Shown in pieces: positions 34,967-43,879 of a stretch of 64,000 bases of DNA (its first letter is position 1; the number at the start of each line of letters is the position of its first letter). The translations under genes were made by a program, and so were the position numbers. Under the pieces are notes generated by a model. The model ran no database searches, was not told the DNA's origin, and saw nothing but the letters and a program-made list of their open reading frames with translations. Source of the stretch: Rhodoferax lithotrophicus. GTDB lineage: Bacteria > Pseudomonadota > Gammaproteobacteria > Burkholderiales > Burkholderiaceae_C. The stretch is from assembly GCF_019973615.1 (NCBI RefSeq), contig NZ_AP024238.1, positions 1,922,001 through 1,986,000 on the forward strand. Reading direction: 5' to 3'.

Positions 34967-35734
34967 TCAGTTCACTCTATTCATTGCACTGCCTGATGAA
35001 CCGACAGAACTTTCACTGGCCAGATTTTCGATCCAAGCGGGATCACCCAATGAGAGTGGGCCAAATAACAAATGTTTTTCTTCGGCACTGACCGACAGAA
35101 TGGGTTGAGGTTCAATGCAAACACAGTCGCGTCCTTCGGACTTGGCACGGTACAACTCCAAGTCTGCTCGATCCACCCAGAGTTCTGGGGTTGATCGCAC
35201 CCAACGCGGTGCATAAGCGCCGCCAATACTGATGGTGATCTTGATGGTTACCCCGGAAGAAATCGGGATTTTCATGGCGCTGAGGGATTCACGGATACGC
35301 TCAGCCACTTGATGGCCGTAATAACCTTGACAACTGGGCAGGATGATGACGAATTCTTCACCACCAAAACGCGCGACGGTGTCCATGGGGCGCACACATT
35401 TGATCAGGGTTTTGGCCACGGCTTGCAATACAGTATCACCCGCTTGGTGACCATAGGTGTCGTTGACGGCTTTGAAATGGTCAATGTCAAGCATCAGCAA
35501 AAGAGCGGGCTCGCCTGAGCGTGCTACAACTTCAATCTCGCGGGTCAGCACATTGTTGAAAAAGCGCCGATTTGCTAGACCAGTTAAAGGATCTTTCTGG
35601 GATAGTTCACAGAGTTTGTCAATGACGGCTTGTAAATACGCCTGTGAACTCTCATCAGGTTCCGGGAGTTGATGGGCACCGTGTTCGAGCAGTGCACGCG
35701 CATCGTCCAGCTTAAGCTTTTTCAGATCAATCAT
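34967..35734 (-). CDS. GGDEF diguanylate cyclase
   Basis: 255 residues with a GGDEF domain from about 45 to 215: DPLTGLANRRFFNNVLTREI, LLMLDIDHFKAVNDTYGHQ, the active loop RFGGEEFVIILP, and SIGGAYAP. It should make c-di-GMP. The ~45-residue N-terminus and ~45-residue C-terminus have no recognised domain; there is no transmembrane segment. Operon with the MinD-like ATPase (2 bp apart). Confidence 0.9.
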   Translation of the reverse strand: MIDLKKLKLDDARALLEHGAHQLPEPDESSQAYLQAVIDKLCELSQKDPLTGLANRRFFNNVLTREIEVVARSGEPALLLMLDIDHFKAVNDTYGHQAGDTVLQAVAKTLIKCVRPMDTVARFGGEEFVIILPSCQGYYGHQVAERIRESLSAMKIPISSGVTIKITISIGGAYAPRWVRSTPELWVDRADLELYRAKSEGRDCVCIEPQPILSVSAEEKHLLFGPLSLGDPAWIENLASESSVGSSGSAMNRVN

Positions 35735-35891
35735 GGAAAGTACAGACTGGAATTGTGACGGATTATCTCAATATCGGGCGGACAAAGTCTAACAGGTTCA
35801 GGTTTGCGAAGTTACTCCAAACAGGCCGGTAAAGTGGCTGTGTTTGGTTGAATTGCGTGTGATCAATGGGTAATTTGGGGAGGTGTTTGGT

Positions 35892-36404
35892 ATGTGGCGT
35901 GGCTTGGTTTGTTGCTGGTTCCTGTGGCCTTTATGGAGTCAGGCAGAAGTGTTTTGGGGCCAGGTGACCCATGTGTCCGATGGCGACACCTTATGGGTTC
36001 TACCATCGGGTGAACAGTTACCACGCAAACTGCGCTTGCAAGGGCTGGATGCCCCCGAAATTTGCCAGGCTGGCGGTACTGCGGCACGTGAGGCGCTGGT
36101 TCAGTTGGTGGGTAACAAAGATGTACAAGTGAGCGTCAAATACCATGACAGCTATGGCCGTGGACTGGCTCGGGTACGTGTCAATTCGCAGGATGTGGGT
36201 AGCCTCATGGTGCAATCCGGCCATGCTTGGTCAAGCCGCTGGCACCGCAGTCTGGGGCCTTATTCAAAAGAGGAGGCCCAAGCCAGAGCGGCGCAAAAAG
36301 GGATTTTTGCCAATCTGTCGGCCGAACTCCCCAGGGATTTCCGCCAACGCAACGGGAGTTGCTACCAGCCCCAGCCCAATGGCTCGTACAGCCTCAAGCC
36401 TTAG
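35892..36404 (+). CDS. Secreted staphylococcal nuclease-like protein
   Basis: 170 residues from the ATG at 35892 (GGGGAGG lies 9 bp before it; a GTG at 35883 is possible). N-terminal signal LVCCWFLWPLWSQAE, then SNase fold VTHVSDGDTLWVL, LRLQGLDAPEICQAGG, DSYGRGLARVRVN. The catalytic arginine and acidic residues appear present. Likely a periplasmic or secreted nuclease. The 3' end overlaps the convergent moeB 3' end by 11 bp. Confidence 0.82.
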   Translation: MWRGLVCCWFLWPLWSQAEVFWGQVTHVSDGDTLWVLPSGEQLPRKLRLQGLDAPEICQAGGTAAREALVQLVGNKDVQVSVKYHDSYGRGLARVRVNSQDVGSLMVQSGHAWSSRWHRSLGPYSKEEAQARAAQKGIFANLSAELPRDFRQRNGSCYQPQPNGSYSLKP

Positions 36405-37146
36405 GGCCACAAACCGGGCAATTGGCATGGCGGCTCACACGTACCTCGGTGAACTCCATGCTGCGGCCATCTAGCATCAGCAAACGGCCGGTCAGTGGCC
36501 GACCCGCACCGCTGATCAGTTGAAGGGCTTCTGCGGCTTGCAGGCTGCCGATAATGCCTACGAGAGGAGCAAAGACACCCATGGTGGCGCAGCGGGTTTC
36601 TTCAAATGTGGCCTCTGGTGGGAACACGCAGGCATAGCAGGGTGACAGCGGGTTGCGTGAGTCATACACCGTGATCTGACCGTCAAAGCGAATGGCCGCC
36701 CCGGAAACCAAGGGTTTTTTGTGCGCCACGCAGGCGGCGTTGAGGGTGTGCCGGGTGGCAAAGTTGTCACAACAGTCCACTACCACATCGGCCTGGGCGA
36801 CCAGTTCATGGAGCAAGGCCGCATCAGCGCGTTTTTGCAAAGGGGTGACTTGCACATTCGGGTTGATGGCTTCAATGGCCACCTGGATCGAGTTCACCTT
36901 GGGTTGTCCGACACGCGCCATGGTATGCGCCACCTGTCGCTGCAGGTTGGTCATGTCCACGGTGTCGTCGTCTACCACAGTGATGTGACCCACACCGGCA
37001 GAGCCCAAATACAGCGCTACGGGTGAGCCCAAGCCACCGGCACCAATGATCAGTACATGCGCTGCAGAAATGCGCTCCTGGCCTTCAATACCAATTTCAT
37101 TGAGCAGAATGTGGCGCGAGTAGCGCAGCAGGTCATCATCATGCAT
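36394..37146 (-). CDS. moeB: MoeB/ThiF-type E1-like adenylyltransferase
   Basis: 250 residues. Adenylation of MoaD or ThiS C-termini: IGAGGLGSPVALYLGSAGVG nucleotide site, DMTNLQRQV, cysteine in EETRCATMGVFAPLVG and two CxxC zinc pairs (PCYACVFPP and CPVCG). As no thiF occurs in the thi operons shown, this protein may serve both molybdopterin and thiazole synthesis. It follows ctpA by 9 bp on the minus strand. Confidence 0.9.
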   Translation of the reverse strand: MHDDDLLRYSRHILLNEIGIEGQERISAAHVLIIGAGGLGSPVALYLGSAGVGHITVVDDDTVDMTNLQRQVAHTMARVGQPKVNSIQVAIEAINPNVQVTPLQKRADAALLHELVAQADVVVDCCDNFATRHTLNAACVAHKKPLVSGAAIRFDGQITVYDSRNPLSPCYACVFPPEATFEETRCATMGVFAPLVGIIGSLQAAEALQLISGAGRPLTGRLLMLDGRSMEFTEVRVSRHANCPVCGPKA

Positions 37147-37155
37147 GAACGACTT

Positions 37156-38628
37156 TCAGTTTTCTTTCTTTTCTTCTGGCCGTTCCACCAGTGTTTTGCT
37201 GACCATGACGGGTTGGCCTTTGAGCTGATTCAACGCTTGCATCAGCGGAAAGTCATTGACCGTGCCAAATTCTGGCAACTTGCGCTCCGAGGGCGGTTTT
37301 TTCATTTCTTCCTCAAGCTTGATACGAGCCTCTTCACGCGCTTTTTCACGGGTAGCGTCTTTGACCTCGTCACCCTGACCATTGTTGAGGTGTTTTTCCA
37401 GGTCTGCCTCGCGGGTGCGTAACGCCGCAAACAGGTTGCCTTCGGCAGTTTCATCAACCATCACGTCCGGCACGATGCCTTTGGCCTGGATCGACTTGCC
37501 GCTGGGGGTGTAGTAGCGGCTGGTGGTGATCTTGAGGGCCGCTGTGGGGCAGTTGTCCATGCGGAACGCTGAATCCAGGCAAACGGCCGTTTGCACCGAA
37601 CCCTTGCCAAAAGTCTGGTTGCCCAACAATTGGGCGCGTTTGTGGTCTTGCAAGGCACCCGCCACAATCTCGCTGGCAGACGCTGAGCCTTCATTGACCA
37701 GCACCACCAACGGGACAGTTTTGATCGCACCATGGGTGACCTCTTCCAGGTGCTTGAGCGGATCTTGTCCATTCTGGCGCTGGTAATAACGTGGTGAGGC
37801 TTTGTAGGTGAACTTGCTCTCCGGCAATTGGCCATTGGCAGAGACCACCGTCACGTTGGCTGGCAAAAAGGCGGCAGAGATTGCTACTGCCGCGTCCAGG
37901 TAGCCACCCGGGTCATTCCGTAAATCCAGCACAAGACCTTTCAGCTTGGGGTCTTGTTTGTAAATGTCTTCAACTTTGCGGGCAAAGTCAGCCACGGTGC
38001 GTTCCTGGAATTGGCTGATGCGCACCCAGCCATAACCTGGCTCGATCACTTTGGCCTTCACGCTTTGTGTTTTGATTTCTTCCCGGATGATGGTGACCGG
38101 GAAGGTGCGGTTTTCATCTTTGCGGAAGATGCTCAGGTTCACTTTGGTGTTGGGCTCGCCCCGCATGCGTTTCACGCCTTCATTCAGCGCCATACCTTTC
38201 ACGGGGGTGTCATCAATTTTCACGATCAGGTCATTGGGCTTGAGTCCAGCTCGGTAAGCGGGGGAGTCTTCAATGGGGGATACCACCTTGATCAAGCCGT
38301 CTTCTTGAGAAATTTCAATGCCAACACCGACAAATTTGCCTGTGGTTCCTTCGTTGAAGTCTTTCAGCGCTTTTTTGTCCAGGTAGACCGAGTGCGGGTC
38401 AAGCCCAGCCACCATGCCAGCGATGGCATCGGTGATCAGTTTTTTCTCGTCCACGGGCTCGACATAGTTGGTTTTGATCATGCCAAAAACAGCCGCCAGT
38501 TGCTGGATCTCCTCCAATGGCAAAGGAGCCAGCGCACCACGTGCCACGGTTTGCAGTGACACCGTGGTCAAGGCCCCGGCAAACACGCCGACCGAGACCC
38601 AGCCAGCGACTTTCAATTTATGACCCAT
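37156..38628 (-). CDS. ctpA: C-terminal processing protease, S41 family
   Basis: 490 residues. N-terminal membrane/signal segment (GWVSVGVFAGALTTVSLQ), PDZ domain around 100-180 (VGVGIEISQEDGLIKVVSPI, AGLKPNDLIVKID), catalytic serine in VNEGSASASEIVAGALQD (near 305) and lysine in GNQTFGKGSVQT. C-terminal ~100 residues are charged. A periplasmic protease that trims precursor proteins. Followed by moeB. Confidence 0.93.
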   Translation of the reverse strand: MGHKLKVAGWVSVGVFAGALTTVSLQTVARGALAPLPLEEIQQLAAVFGMIKTNYVEPVDEKKLITDAIAGMVAGLDPHSVYLDKKALKDFNEGTTGKFVGVGIEISQEDGLIKVVSPIEDSPAYRAGLKPNDLIVKIDDTPVKGMALNEGVKRMRGEPNTKVNLSIFRKDENRTFPVTIIREEIKTQSVKAKVIEPGYGWVRISQFQERTVADFARKVEDIYKQDPKLKGLVLDLRNDPGGYLDAAVAISAAFLPANVTVVSANGQLPESKFTYKASPRYYQRQNGQDPLKHLEEVTHGAIKTVPLVVLVNEGSASASEIVAGALQDHKRAQLLGNQTFGKGSVQTAVCLDSAFRMDNCPTAALKITTSRYYTPSGKSIQAKGIVPDVMVDETAEGNLFAALRTREADLEKHLNNGQGDEVKDATREKAREEARIKLEEEMKKPPSERKLPEFGTVNDFPLMQALNQLKGQPVMVSKTLVERPEEKKEN

Positions 38629-38712
38629 GGTGTTTCCAGCGCTTATGAGCGAGTTGATTCGAGAAGTTGGACCCTGCGCAGGCCGCAGTGTTCCCAGTAG
38701 AGCATGAAAAAA

Positions 38713-39456
38713 TCAGTTTTTTCCTTGTGCCGCTACTGCTGCCGCAGCTTTGGCTGCCGCCTCGGCATCACCCAGATAGTAGTGGCGAATCGGTTTCAGG
38801 TCGTCATCCAGCTCGTAAACCAGGGGAATGCCATTGGGGATATTCAGACCAACGATGTCGTCGTCTGAAATGTCGTCCAGGTATTTCACCAGTGCACGAA
38901 TCGAGTTGCCATGGGCTGCAACCACCACCCGCTTGCCGAGCTTGATGGCTGGGGCCAGGGCTTCGTTCCAGAACGGCATGACGCGGGCCACGGTGTCTTT
39001 CAGGCATTCAGTCAGGGGGACTTGATCTGGTTGCAGTTTGGCGTAGCGCAAGTCATTGCGTTCACAACGTGCATCGGTGGCTTCCAGTGCCGGTGGTGGG
39101 GTGTCATAGCTGCGGCGCCAGATCAGCACTTGCGCATCGCCGTATTGTTTGGCCATATCGGATTTGTTCAGACCTTGTAAGGCACCATAGTGGCGTTCAT
39201 TCAAGCGCCAGCTGTTCACTACCGGCAACCAGGTGCGGTCCATTTCATCAAGGACATGCCACAGGGTGCGGGTGGCGCGTTTGAGCACACTGGTGTAGGC
39301 CACATCAAACTCATAGCCTTCGGCTTTGAGCAGGCGACCGGCATTTTTGGCTTGCTCCAGGCCGGTGGGTGTCAGATCAACATCGGTCCAGCCGGTGAAG
39401 CGGTTTTCAAGGTTCCAGGTGGATTCGCCATGGCGAATGAGTACAAGTTTGTGCAT
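38713..39456 (-). CDS. gpmA: 2,3-bisphosphoglycerate-dependent phosphoglycerate mutase
   Basis: 247 residues. The phosphohistidine motif [20 protein letters not shown] is at the N-terminus and [18 protein letters not shown] near residue 185 provides the second histidine. Glycolysis/gluconeogenesis. Divergent from the rhodanese-like gene with about 97 bp between starts. Confidence 0.96.
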   Translation of the reverse strand: MHKLVLIRHGESTWNLENRFTGWTDVDLTPTGLEQAKNAGRLLKAEGYEFDVAYTSVLKRATRTLWHVLDEMDRTWLPVVNSWRLNERHYGALQGLNKSDMAKQYGDAQVLIWRRSYDTPPPALEATDARCERNDLRYAKLQPDQVPLTECLKDTVARVMPFWNEALAPAIKLGKRVVVAAHGNSIRALVKYLDDISDDDIVGLNIPNGIPLVYELDDDLKPIRHYYLGDAEAAAKAAAAVAAQGKN

Positions 39457-39553
39457 ATTGAGAGTCAGGGTATCGTAGACGGTTGAGTTCAGGGTGCCAG
39501 TACATTCTAAAATGCGCGGCTTGGCTCAAGCTTAACTTCTCAAGGATTCTCAA

Positions 39554-39961
39554 TTGAAATTTATTCTCGACAACTGGATGTTGATCCTCGTGGCCCTTTC
39601 CGCTGGCGGCATGCTGCTGTGGCCGATGATCAACGGCGCAGGTCCCGGGGCACTGACGGTGGATGGTGCGGTGCAACTCATCAACCGTGAGAAAGCGGTG
39701 GTCATCGATATTTGTGAACCCGCTGAATTTGCGGTGGGACACGTGGCGGGGGCCAAAAACATTCCCATGGGGCAACTCGAAGGCAAATTGGCTGGCGCGG
39801 TCAAAAACAAGGCCTTGCCGTTGATTCTGGTCTGTCAGTCGGGTGCACGCAGCAGCCGTGCGCTGGGTATTGCCAAAAAACTCGGCTTCGAGAACGTGCA
39901 GTCACTCTCGGGTGGTCTGGGTGCCTGGCGCACCGCCAATTTGCCGATTGAAAAAGCCTGA
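39554..39961 (+). CDS. Membrane-anchored rhodanese-like protein
   Basis: 135 residues from TTG. One N-terminal helix (WMLILVALSAGGMLLWPMI) then a rhodanese domain with active cysteine loop LVCQSGARSSRALG (near residue 97). Sulfur transfer is the family function; the substrate is unknown. It begins the run rhodanese-grxC-secB-gpsA, the same order as yibN-grxC-secB-gpsA in E. coli. Confidence 0.9.
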   Translation: MKFILDNWMLILVALSAGGMLLWPMINGAGPGALTVDGAVQLINREKAVVIDICEPAEFAVGHVAGAKNIPMGQLEGKLAGAVKNKALPLILVCQSGARSSRALGIAKKLGFENVQSLSGGLGAWRTANLPIEKA

Positions 39962-39978
39962 ACCTCTGAAAGTACCTT

Positions 39979-40239
39979 ATGCAAGCTGTCAAGATGTACA
40001 CCACCGCTGTTTGCCCCTACTGCATTCGTGCCAAACAACTGCTCAAAGCCCGTGGTGTTGAGCAGATTGAAGAAATTCGCATTGACCTGAACCCCGCTGA
40101 GCGTGATCAGATGATGGCCATTACCCAGCGCCGCACCGTGCCACAAATCTTTGTGGGCAGCACCCATGTGGGTGGCTGTGACGATTTGGTGGCGCTGGAT
40201 GCCAAGGGCGGTTTGCTGTCCTTGTTGCAAGCTGCCTGA
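39979..40239 (+). CDS. grxC: Glutaredoxin 3
   Basis: 86 residues. CPYC active site in MYTTAVCPYCIRAKQLLKAR and TVPQIFVGSTHVGGCDDLVAL (cis-proline and glutathione site). Reduces disulfides with glutathione. 17 bp after the rhodanese gene, followed by secB. Confidence 0.96.
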   Translation: MQAVKMYTTAVCPYCIRAKQLLKARGVEQIEEIRIDLNPAERDQMMAITQRRTVPQIFVGSTHVGGCDDLVALDAKGGLLSLLQAA

Positions 40240-40273
40240 GTTATTTTCCCGATTTTTTAACTGAAAGACCCCC

Positions 40274-40723
40274 ATGGCTGAAAACCAAGACCCCATTTTC
40301 CAAATTCAACGCGTTTACCTCAAAGAGTCTTCACTGGAACAGCCCAATTCACCAGCCATCCTGCTCGAACAAGAGCAGCCCACCGTGGACATCCAGCTGG
40401 GCGTGAATGCAGCCCCTGTGGCTGAAGGGGTATTTGAAGTGGTGGTGACCGCCACCGTGCAGACCAAAATCAAGGACAAAACGGTATTTCTGGTGGAAGC
40501 CAGCCAAGCCGGCATCTTTGAAATCCGCAATCTACCGCAAGAACAAATGGGTCCAATCATGGGTATTGCCTGCCCACAAATTGTCTATCCCTACCTGCGT
40601 GGCAATGTGGCTGACCTGATCCAGCGCGCCGGGTTCCCCCCCGTGCACCTGTCTGAAATCAACTTCCAGGCCATGTACGAGCAACAGCAATCTGCACAGG
40701 CAGAACCCACTCTGCCTCAGTAA
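40274..40723 (+). CDS. secB: Protein-export chaperone SecB
   Basis: 149 residues of the tetrameric chaperone that hands unfolded precursors to SecA. Blocks [39 protein letters not shown] and [19 protein letters not shown] are typical. 34 bp after grxC. Confidence 0.96.
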   Translation: MAENQDPIFQIQRVYLKESSLEQPNSPAILLEQEQPTVDIQLGVNAAPVAEGVFEVVVTATVQTKIKDKTVFLVEASQAGIFEIRNLPQEQMGPIMGIACPQIVYPYLRGNVADLIQRAGFPPVHLSEINFQAMYEQQQSAQAEPTLPQ

Positions 40724-40736
40724 TTTCAAAGCCTTT

Positions 40737-40783
40737 TGGTGCTCTGGAGCTTATGGATAGTGTGTAAGCAGCTATGAAAATCA
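40737..40783 (+). repeat. Dispersed palindromic element, copy 7 (carries the gpsA start codon)
   Basis: GCTCTGGAGCTTATGG and TGTGTAAGCAGC followed by TATGAAAATCAT align with the repeat; the ATG of gpsA is in the AGCTATG end, as in thiD. Confidence 0.6.
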
Positions 40784-41799
40784 TTGTGCTTGGTGCGGGT
40801 GCATGGGGGACTGCGCTGGCTGTCAGTGCACAGCGCACCGGGCATCAGGTGACCCTTTGGGCGCGTGATGTGGCGCTGGTACAAACCATGCAAACCCGGC
40901 ATGAAAACCTGCGTTATCTGCCCGGGGTGGTTTTGCCCGATGGCTTGAGCTTCAGTGCCACCCCTGTCAACTTGTTGAATGCCGGGTTGGCGCAAGCTGA
41001 CCTGGTGGTCATCGCCACGCCTATGGCCGCCCTGCGTCAGATGTTGACGGCAGTGGCTGCCTGCCGCGCCCCGGTGGCTTGGTTGTGCAAGGGTTTTGAG
41101 GCCGCTTCTTCTGAAGGTTTTGGCCTTCTAGCCCATGAAATACAAGCGCAAGTAGCTCCTGATTTAAGAGCTGGCGTACTCAGTGGCCCGAGTTTTGCAC
41201 TCGAGGTGGCGCGTGGCCAACCAACCGCCTTGGTCGCGGCCAGTGTGCATACATCGGTACGCTCGGCACTGGTGGCGGCCTTTCACAGCCCAACGCTGCG
41301 GGTCTACGCCAATGAGGACATCGTCGGGGTGGAAGTGGGTGGCGCGGTGAAAAACGTGCTGGCCATTGCCACCGGTTTGTGTGATGGCCTGCAATTGGGT
41401 CTGAACGCCCGTGCCGCCCTGATCACCCGGGGTTTGGCTGAAATGACCCGGCTCGGGCTGGCTTTGGGCGCACAGGCCACCACCTTCATGGGTTTGAGTG
41501 GTCTGGGCGACCTGGTGCTCACCGCCACCGGTGACCTGTCACGTAACCGTCAGGTTGGTTTGTCACTGGCACAGGGGCACAATCTGAGTCAGGCCACGGC
41601 GGCTTTGGGCCATGTGGCCGAAGGTGTGTACAGCGCCCGCACGGTGGTGCAGCGCGCTGCCCAGGTTGGCGTTGAAATGCCGATTGCCCAAGCCGTGGTG
41701 GCTTTGCTGGATGCTCAGTTGACCCCGGTGCAAGCGGTGGCCGCGCTGATGGGGCGTGAACCTACCCAAGAGCAGGCCGTGCAAGCCGTATTAACCTGA
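40774..41799 (+). CDS. gpsA: Glycerol-3-phosphate dehydrogenase [NAD(P)+]
   Basis: 341 residues. N-terminal dinucleotide motif [34 protein letters not shown] near 130 and [14 protein letters not shown] near 190 (catalytic lysine). Supplies glycerol-3-phosphate for phospholipids. The start codon lies in a copy of the dispersed repeat and a second copy overlaps codons for residues ~117-132 ([14 protein letters not shown]), just ahead of the conserved SGPSFA block. Confidence 0.95.
   Translation: MKIIVLGAGAWGTALAVSAQRTGHQVTLWARDVALVQTMQTRHENLRYLPGVVLPDGLSFSATPVNLLNAGLAQADLVVIATPMAALRQMLTAVAACRAPVAWLCKGFEAASSEGFGLLAHEIQAQVAPDLRAGVLSGPSFALEVARGQPTALVAASVHTSVRSALVAAFHSPTLRVYANEDIVGVEVGGAVKNVLAIATGLCDGLQLGLNARAALITRGLAEMTRLGLALGAQATTFMGLSGLGDLVLTATGDLSRNRQVGLSLAQGHNLSQATAALGHVAEGVYSARTVVQRAAQVGVEMPIAQAVVALLDAQLTPVQAVAALMGREPTQEQAVQAVLT
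41119..41168 (+). repeat. Dispersed palindromic element, copy 8 (inside gpsA)
   Basis: TTTTGGCCTTCTAGCCC, a spacer, CAAGCGCAAGTAGCT and CCTGATTT follow the repeat from end to end. It is in frame and read as protein in gpsA. Confidence 0.6.
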
Positions 41800-41825
41800 A
41801 TTTTTGAGCCATTGGAGCTTTTGAC

Positions 41826-42716
41826 ATGACTGCACATTCTGATTTTTCACCCGCCATGGTGGCGGAACTGGCCAGCGCCGATGTGGCCCGTGCCCTGCTG
41901 GAAGACGTGGGTGCGGCCGATTTGACGGCGGGCCTGGTGAACCCGCAGACCCGTGCCACGGCCCGGGTGCTGGCGCGTGAATCGGCCGTGATTTGTGGTC
42001 AACCCTGGGTGCAGGCCGCGGTGCTTGCGCTGGATCCCACGGCGCAGATCATCTGGCATGTGCCTGAAGGCCACCGCTGCCAGGCGGATCAACAGGTATT
42101 TGAAATCCATGGGCAGGCGCGTGCGCTGCTGACAGCGGAGCGCACCGCACTGAATTTTCTGCAACTGCTCAGTGCCGTGGCCAGCAAGACCCATGATTTT
42201 GTGCAAGCGGTGCGCGATGTGCCAGGGGCCAAAGCGCGGATTGTCGACACACGCAAAACGCTGCCCGGGCTGCGGCTGGCGCAAAAATACGCGGTGCTTA
42301 CCGGTGGCGGCACCAACCACCGCCTGGGTTTGTACGACGCGGTGCTGATCAAGGAAAACCACATTGCGGCTGCCGGTGGCGTGACGGCTGTGCTGAAGCT
42401 GGCCGCGCAGGTGGCCCCACAAGCCAAGTTTGTTGAAATTGAAATTGAAACCCAGGAGCAGCTCCGTGAGGCGCTGGAGGCGGGGGCCGACATGGTGCTG
42501 CTGGACAACATGAGCCTGGCCCAGTTGCACGAAGCGGTGAGCCTGAACGCCGGGCGTGCGATTCTGGAAGTGTCCGGTGGGGTCAACTTGTCCACGGTGC
42601 AGGCGATTGCGGCTACAGGCGTGGATCGTATTTCGATCGGGGCTTTGACCAAAGACGTGAAAGCCATTGATTTTTCAATGCGTTTTATGCCTGAAGCGCT
42701 TGAAAATCAAGCATAA
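41826..42716 (+). CDS. nadC: Nicotinate-nucleotide diphosphorylase (carboxylating)
   Basis: 296 residues. Quinolinate phosphoribosyltransferase of NAD synthesis: RTALNFLQLLSAVASKT, VDTRKTLPGLRLAQKYAV, GGGTNHRLGLYDAVLIKENH and VLLDNMSLAQ are intact. 26 bp after gpsA and 31 bp before nadA. The last codons and the stop lie in a repeat copy. Confidence 0.96.
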   Translation: MTAHSDFSPAMVAELASADVARALLEDVGAADLTAGLVNPQTRATARVLARESAVICGQPWVQAAVLALDPTAQIIWHVPEGHRCQADQQVFEIHGQARALLTAERTALNFLQLLSAVASKTHDFVQAVRDVPGAKARIVDTRKTLPGLRLAQKYAVLTGGGTNHRLGLYDAVLIKENHIAAAGGVTAVLKLAAQVAPQAKFVEIEIETQEQLREALEAGADMVLLDNMSLAQLHEAVSLNAGRAILEVSGGVNLSTVQAIAATGVDRISIGALTKDVKAIDFSMRFMPEALENQA

Positions 42717-42741
42717 GCAGCTTTTAAATTTATAGCAAGGA
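42694..42741 (+). repeat. Dispersed palindromic element, copy 9 (contains the nadC stop codon)
   Basis: GAAGCGCTTG, a spacer, CAAGCATAAGCAGC and TTTTAAATTTATAGCAAGG. The nadC TAA is in the centre. Confidence 0.65.
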
Positions 42742-42747
42742 AGGCAC

Positions 42748-43869
42748 ATGACAAACACCTTGAAAGAAGTCGACTACGAGCAGCCACAAGCCGCGGGTGA
42801 CGGTGGTGTCTGTGCCACCAAACACGCCTGGGCGCGGGTTCCGGTAGAACCCAGCCCGGCCGAGAGGGCTGCCCTCAAAGACCAGATTCGTCGGCTCTTG
42901 AAAGAAAAAAACGCGGTCATGGTGTCGCACTACTACGTGCACCCCGACCTGCAAGACCTGGCCGAAGAAACCGGCGGGCTGGTGAGTGATTCGCTGGAAA
43001 TGGCGCGTTTTGGCCGCGATCACGCCGCGCAAACCCTGGTGGTGTCAGGCGTGCGCTTCATGGGCGAAACCGCCAAGATTTTGTCGCCCGAAAAACGCGT
43101 GCTGATGCCCGATCTGGAGGCCACCTGCTCACTCGACCTGGGCTGCCCAGTCGATGCATTCAGCGCCTTTTGTGATGCCCACCCGGATCGCACGGTGGTG
43201 GTTTACGCCAACACCAGCGCCGCCGTCAAGGCTCGGGCCGACTGGCTGGTGACCTCCAGTTGCGCCCTGGAGATCGTGCAAGCCCTGAAAGACAAGGGTC
43301 ACAAAATCCTGTGGGCACCAGACCGGCACTTGGGCGGCTACATCCAGCGCGAGACCGGGGCCGACATGTTGATGTGGAACGGCTCCTGCATCGTGCACGA
43401 CGAGTTCAAGGCCTTCGAGCTGGAAGGTTTGATGCGCGAACACCCGCAAGCTAAGGTGCTGGTGCACCCCGAGTCTCCCGCCCACGTGGTGGCGCTGGCC
43501 GATGCGGTGGGTTCGACCTCGGCCATTCTGAAAGCCGCACGGGAGATGGATGCGCAGGAATTCATTGTGGCCACCGACAACGGCATGATGCACAAGCTGC
43601 GAACGCTCAACCCCGGCAAGCTGTTTCTGGAAGCCCCAACCGCCGGCAACAGCGCCACCTGTAAAAGCTGCGCCCATTGCCCCTGGATGGCCATGAACGG
43701 TCTGGCCGATGTGGCCCGGGTGCTGGCAACCGGGGCCAATGAAGTGCGGGTTGACCCCGCCCTGATTCCCCGTGCGCGCCAGCCGATTGACTGCATGCTG
43801 GCCTTCACTGCCGCCCTCAAAGGTGGCCATGATGCGGGCAGCCTGGTGCCGCAGATCGGCGCAGCTTAG
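42748..43869 (+). CDS. nadA: Quinolinate synthase
   Basis: 373 residues. NadA joins iminoaspartate and dihydroxyacetone phosphate with a [4Fe-4S] cluster. Cysteines are placed as in the family: [16 protein letters not shown] near 133, [10 protein letters not shown] near 172, and [16 protein letters not shown] near 310. It ends convergently with mutL, 10 bp apart. Confidence 0.96.
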   Translation: MTNTLKEVDYEQPQAAGDGGVCATKHAWARVPVEPSPAERAALKDQIRRLLKEKNAVMVSHYYVHPDLQDLAEETGGLVSDSLEMARFGRDHAAQTLVVSGVRFMGETAKILSPEKRVLMPDLEATCSLDLGCPVDAFSAFCDAHPDRTVVVYANTSAAVKARADWLVTSSCALEIVQALKDKGHKILWAPDRHLGGYIQRETGADMLMWNGSCIVHDEFKAFELEGLMREHPQAKVLVHPESPAHVVALADAVGSTSAILKAAREMDAQEFIVATDNGMMHKLRTLNPGKLFLEAPTAGNSATCKSCAHCPWMAMNGLADVARVLATGANEVRVDPALIPRARQPIDCMLAFTAALKGGHDAGSLVPQIGAA

Positions 43870-43879
43870 CGGGGCGTTT

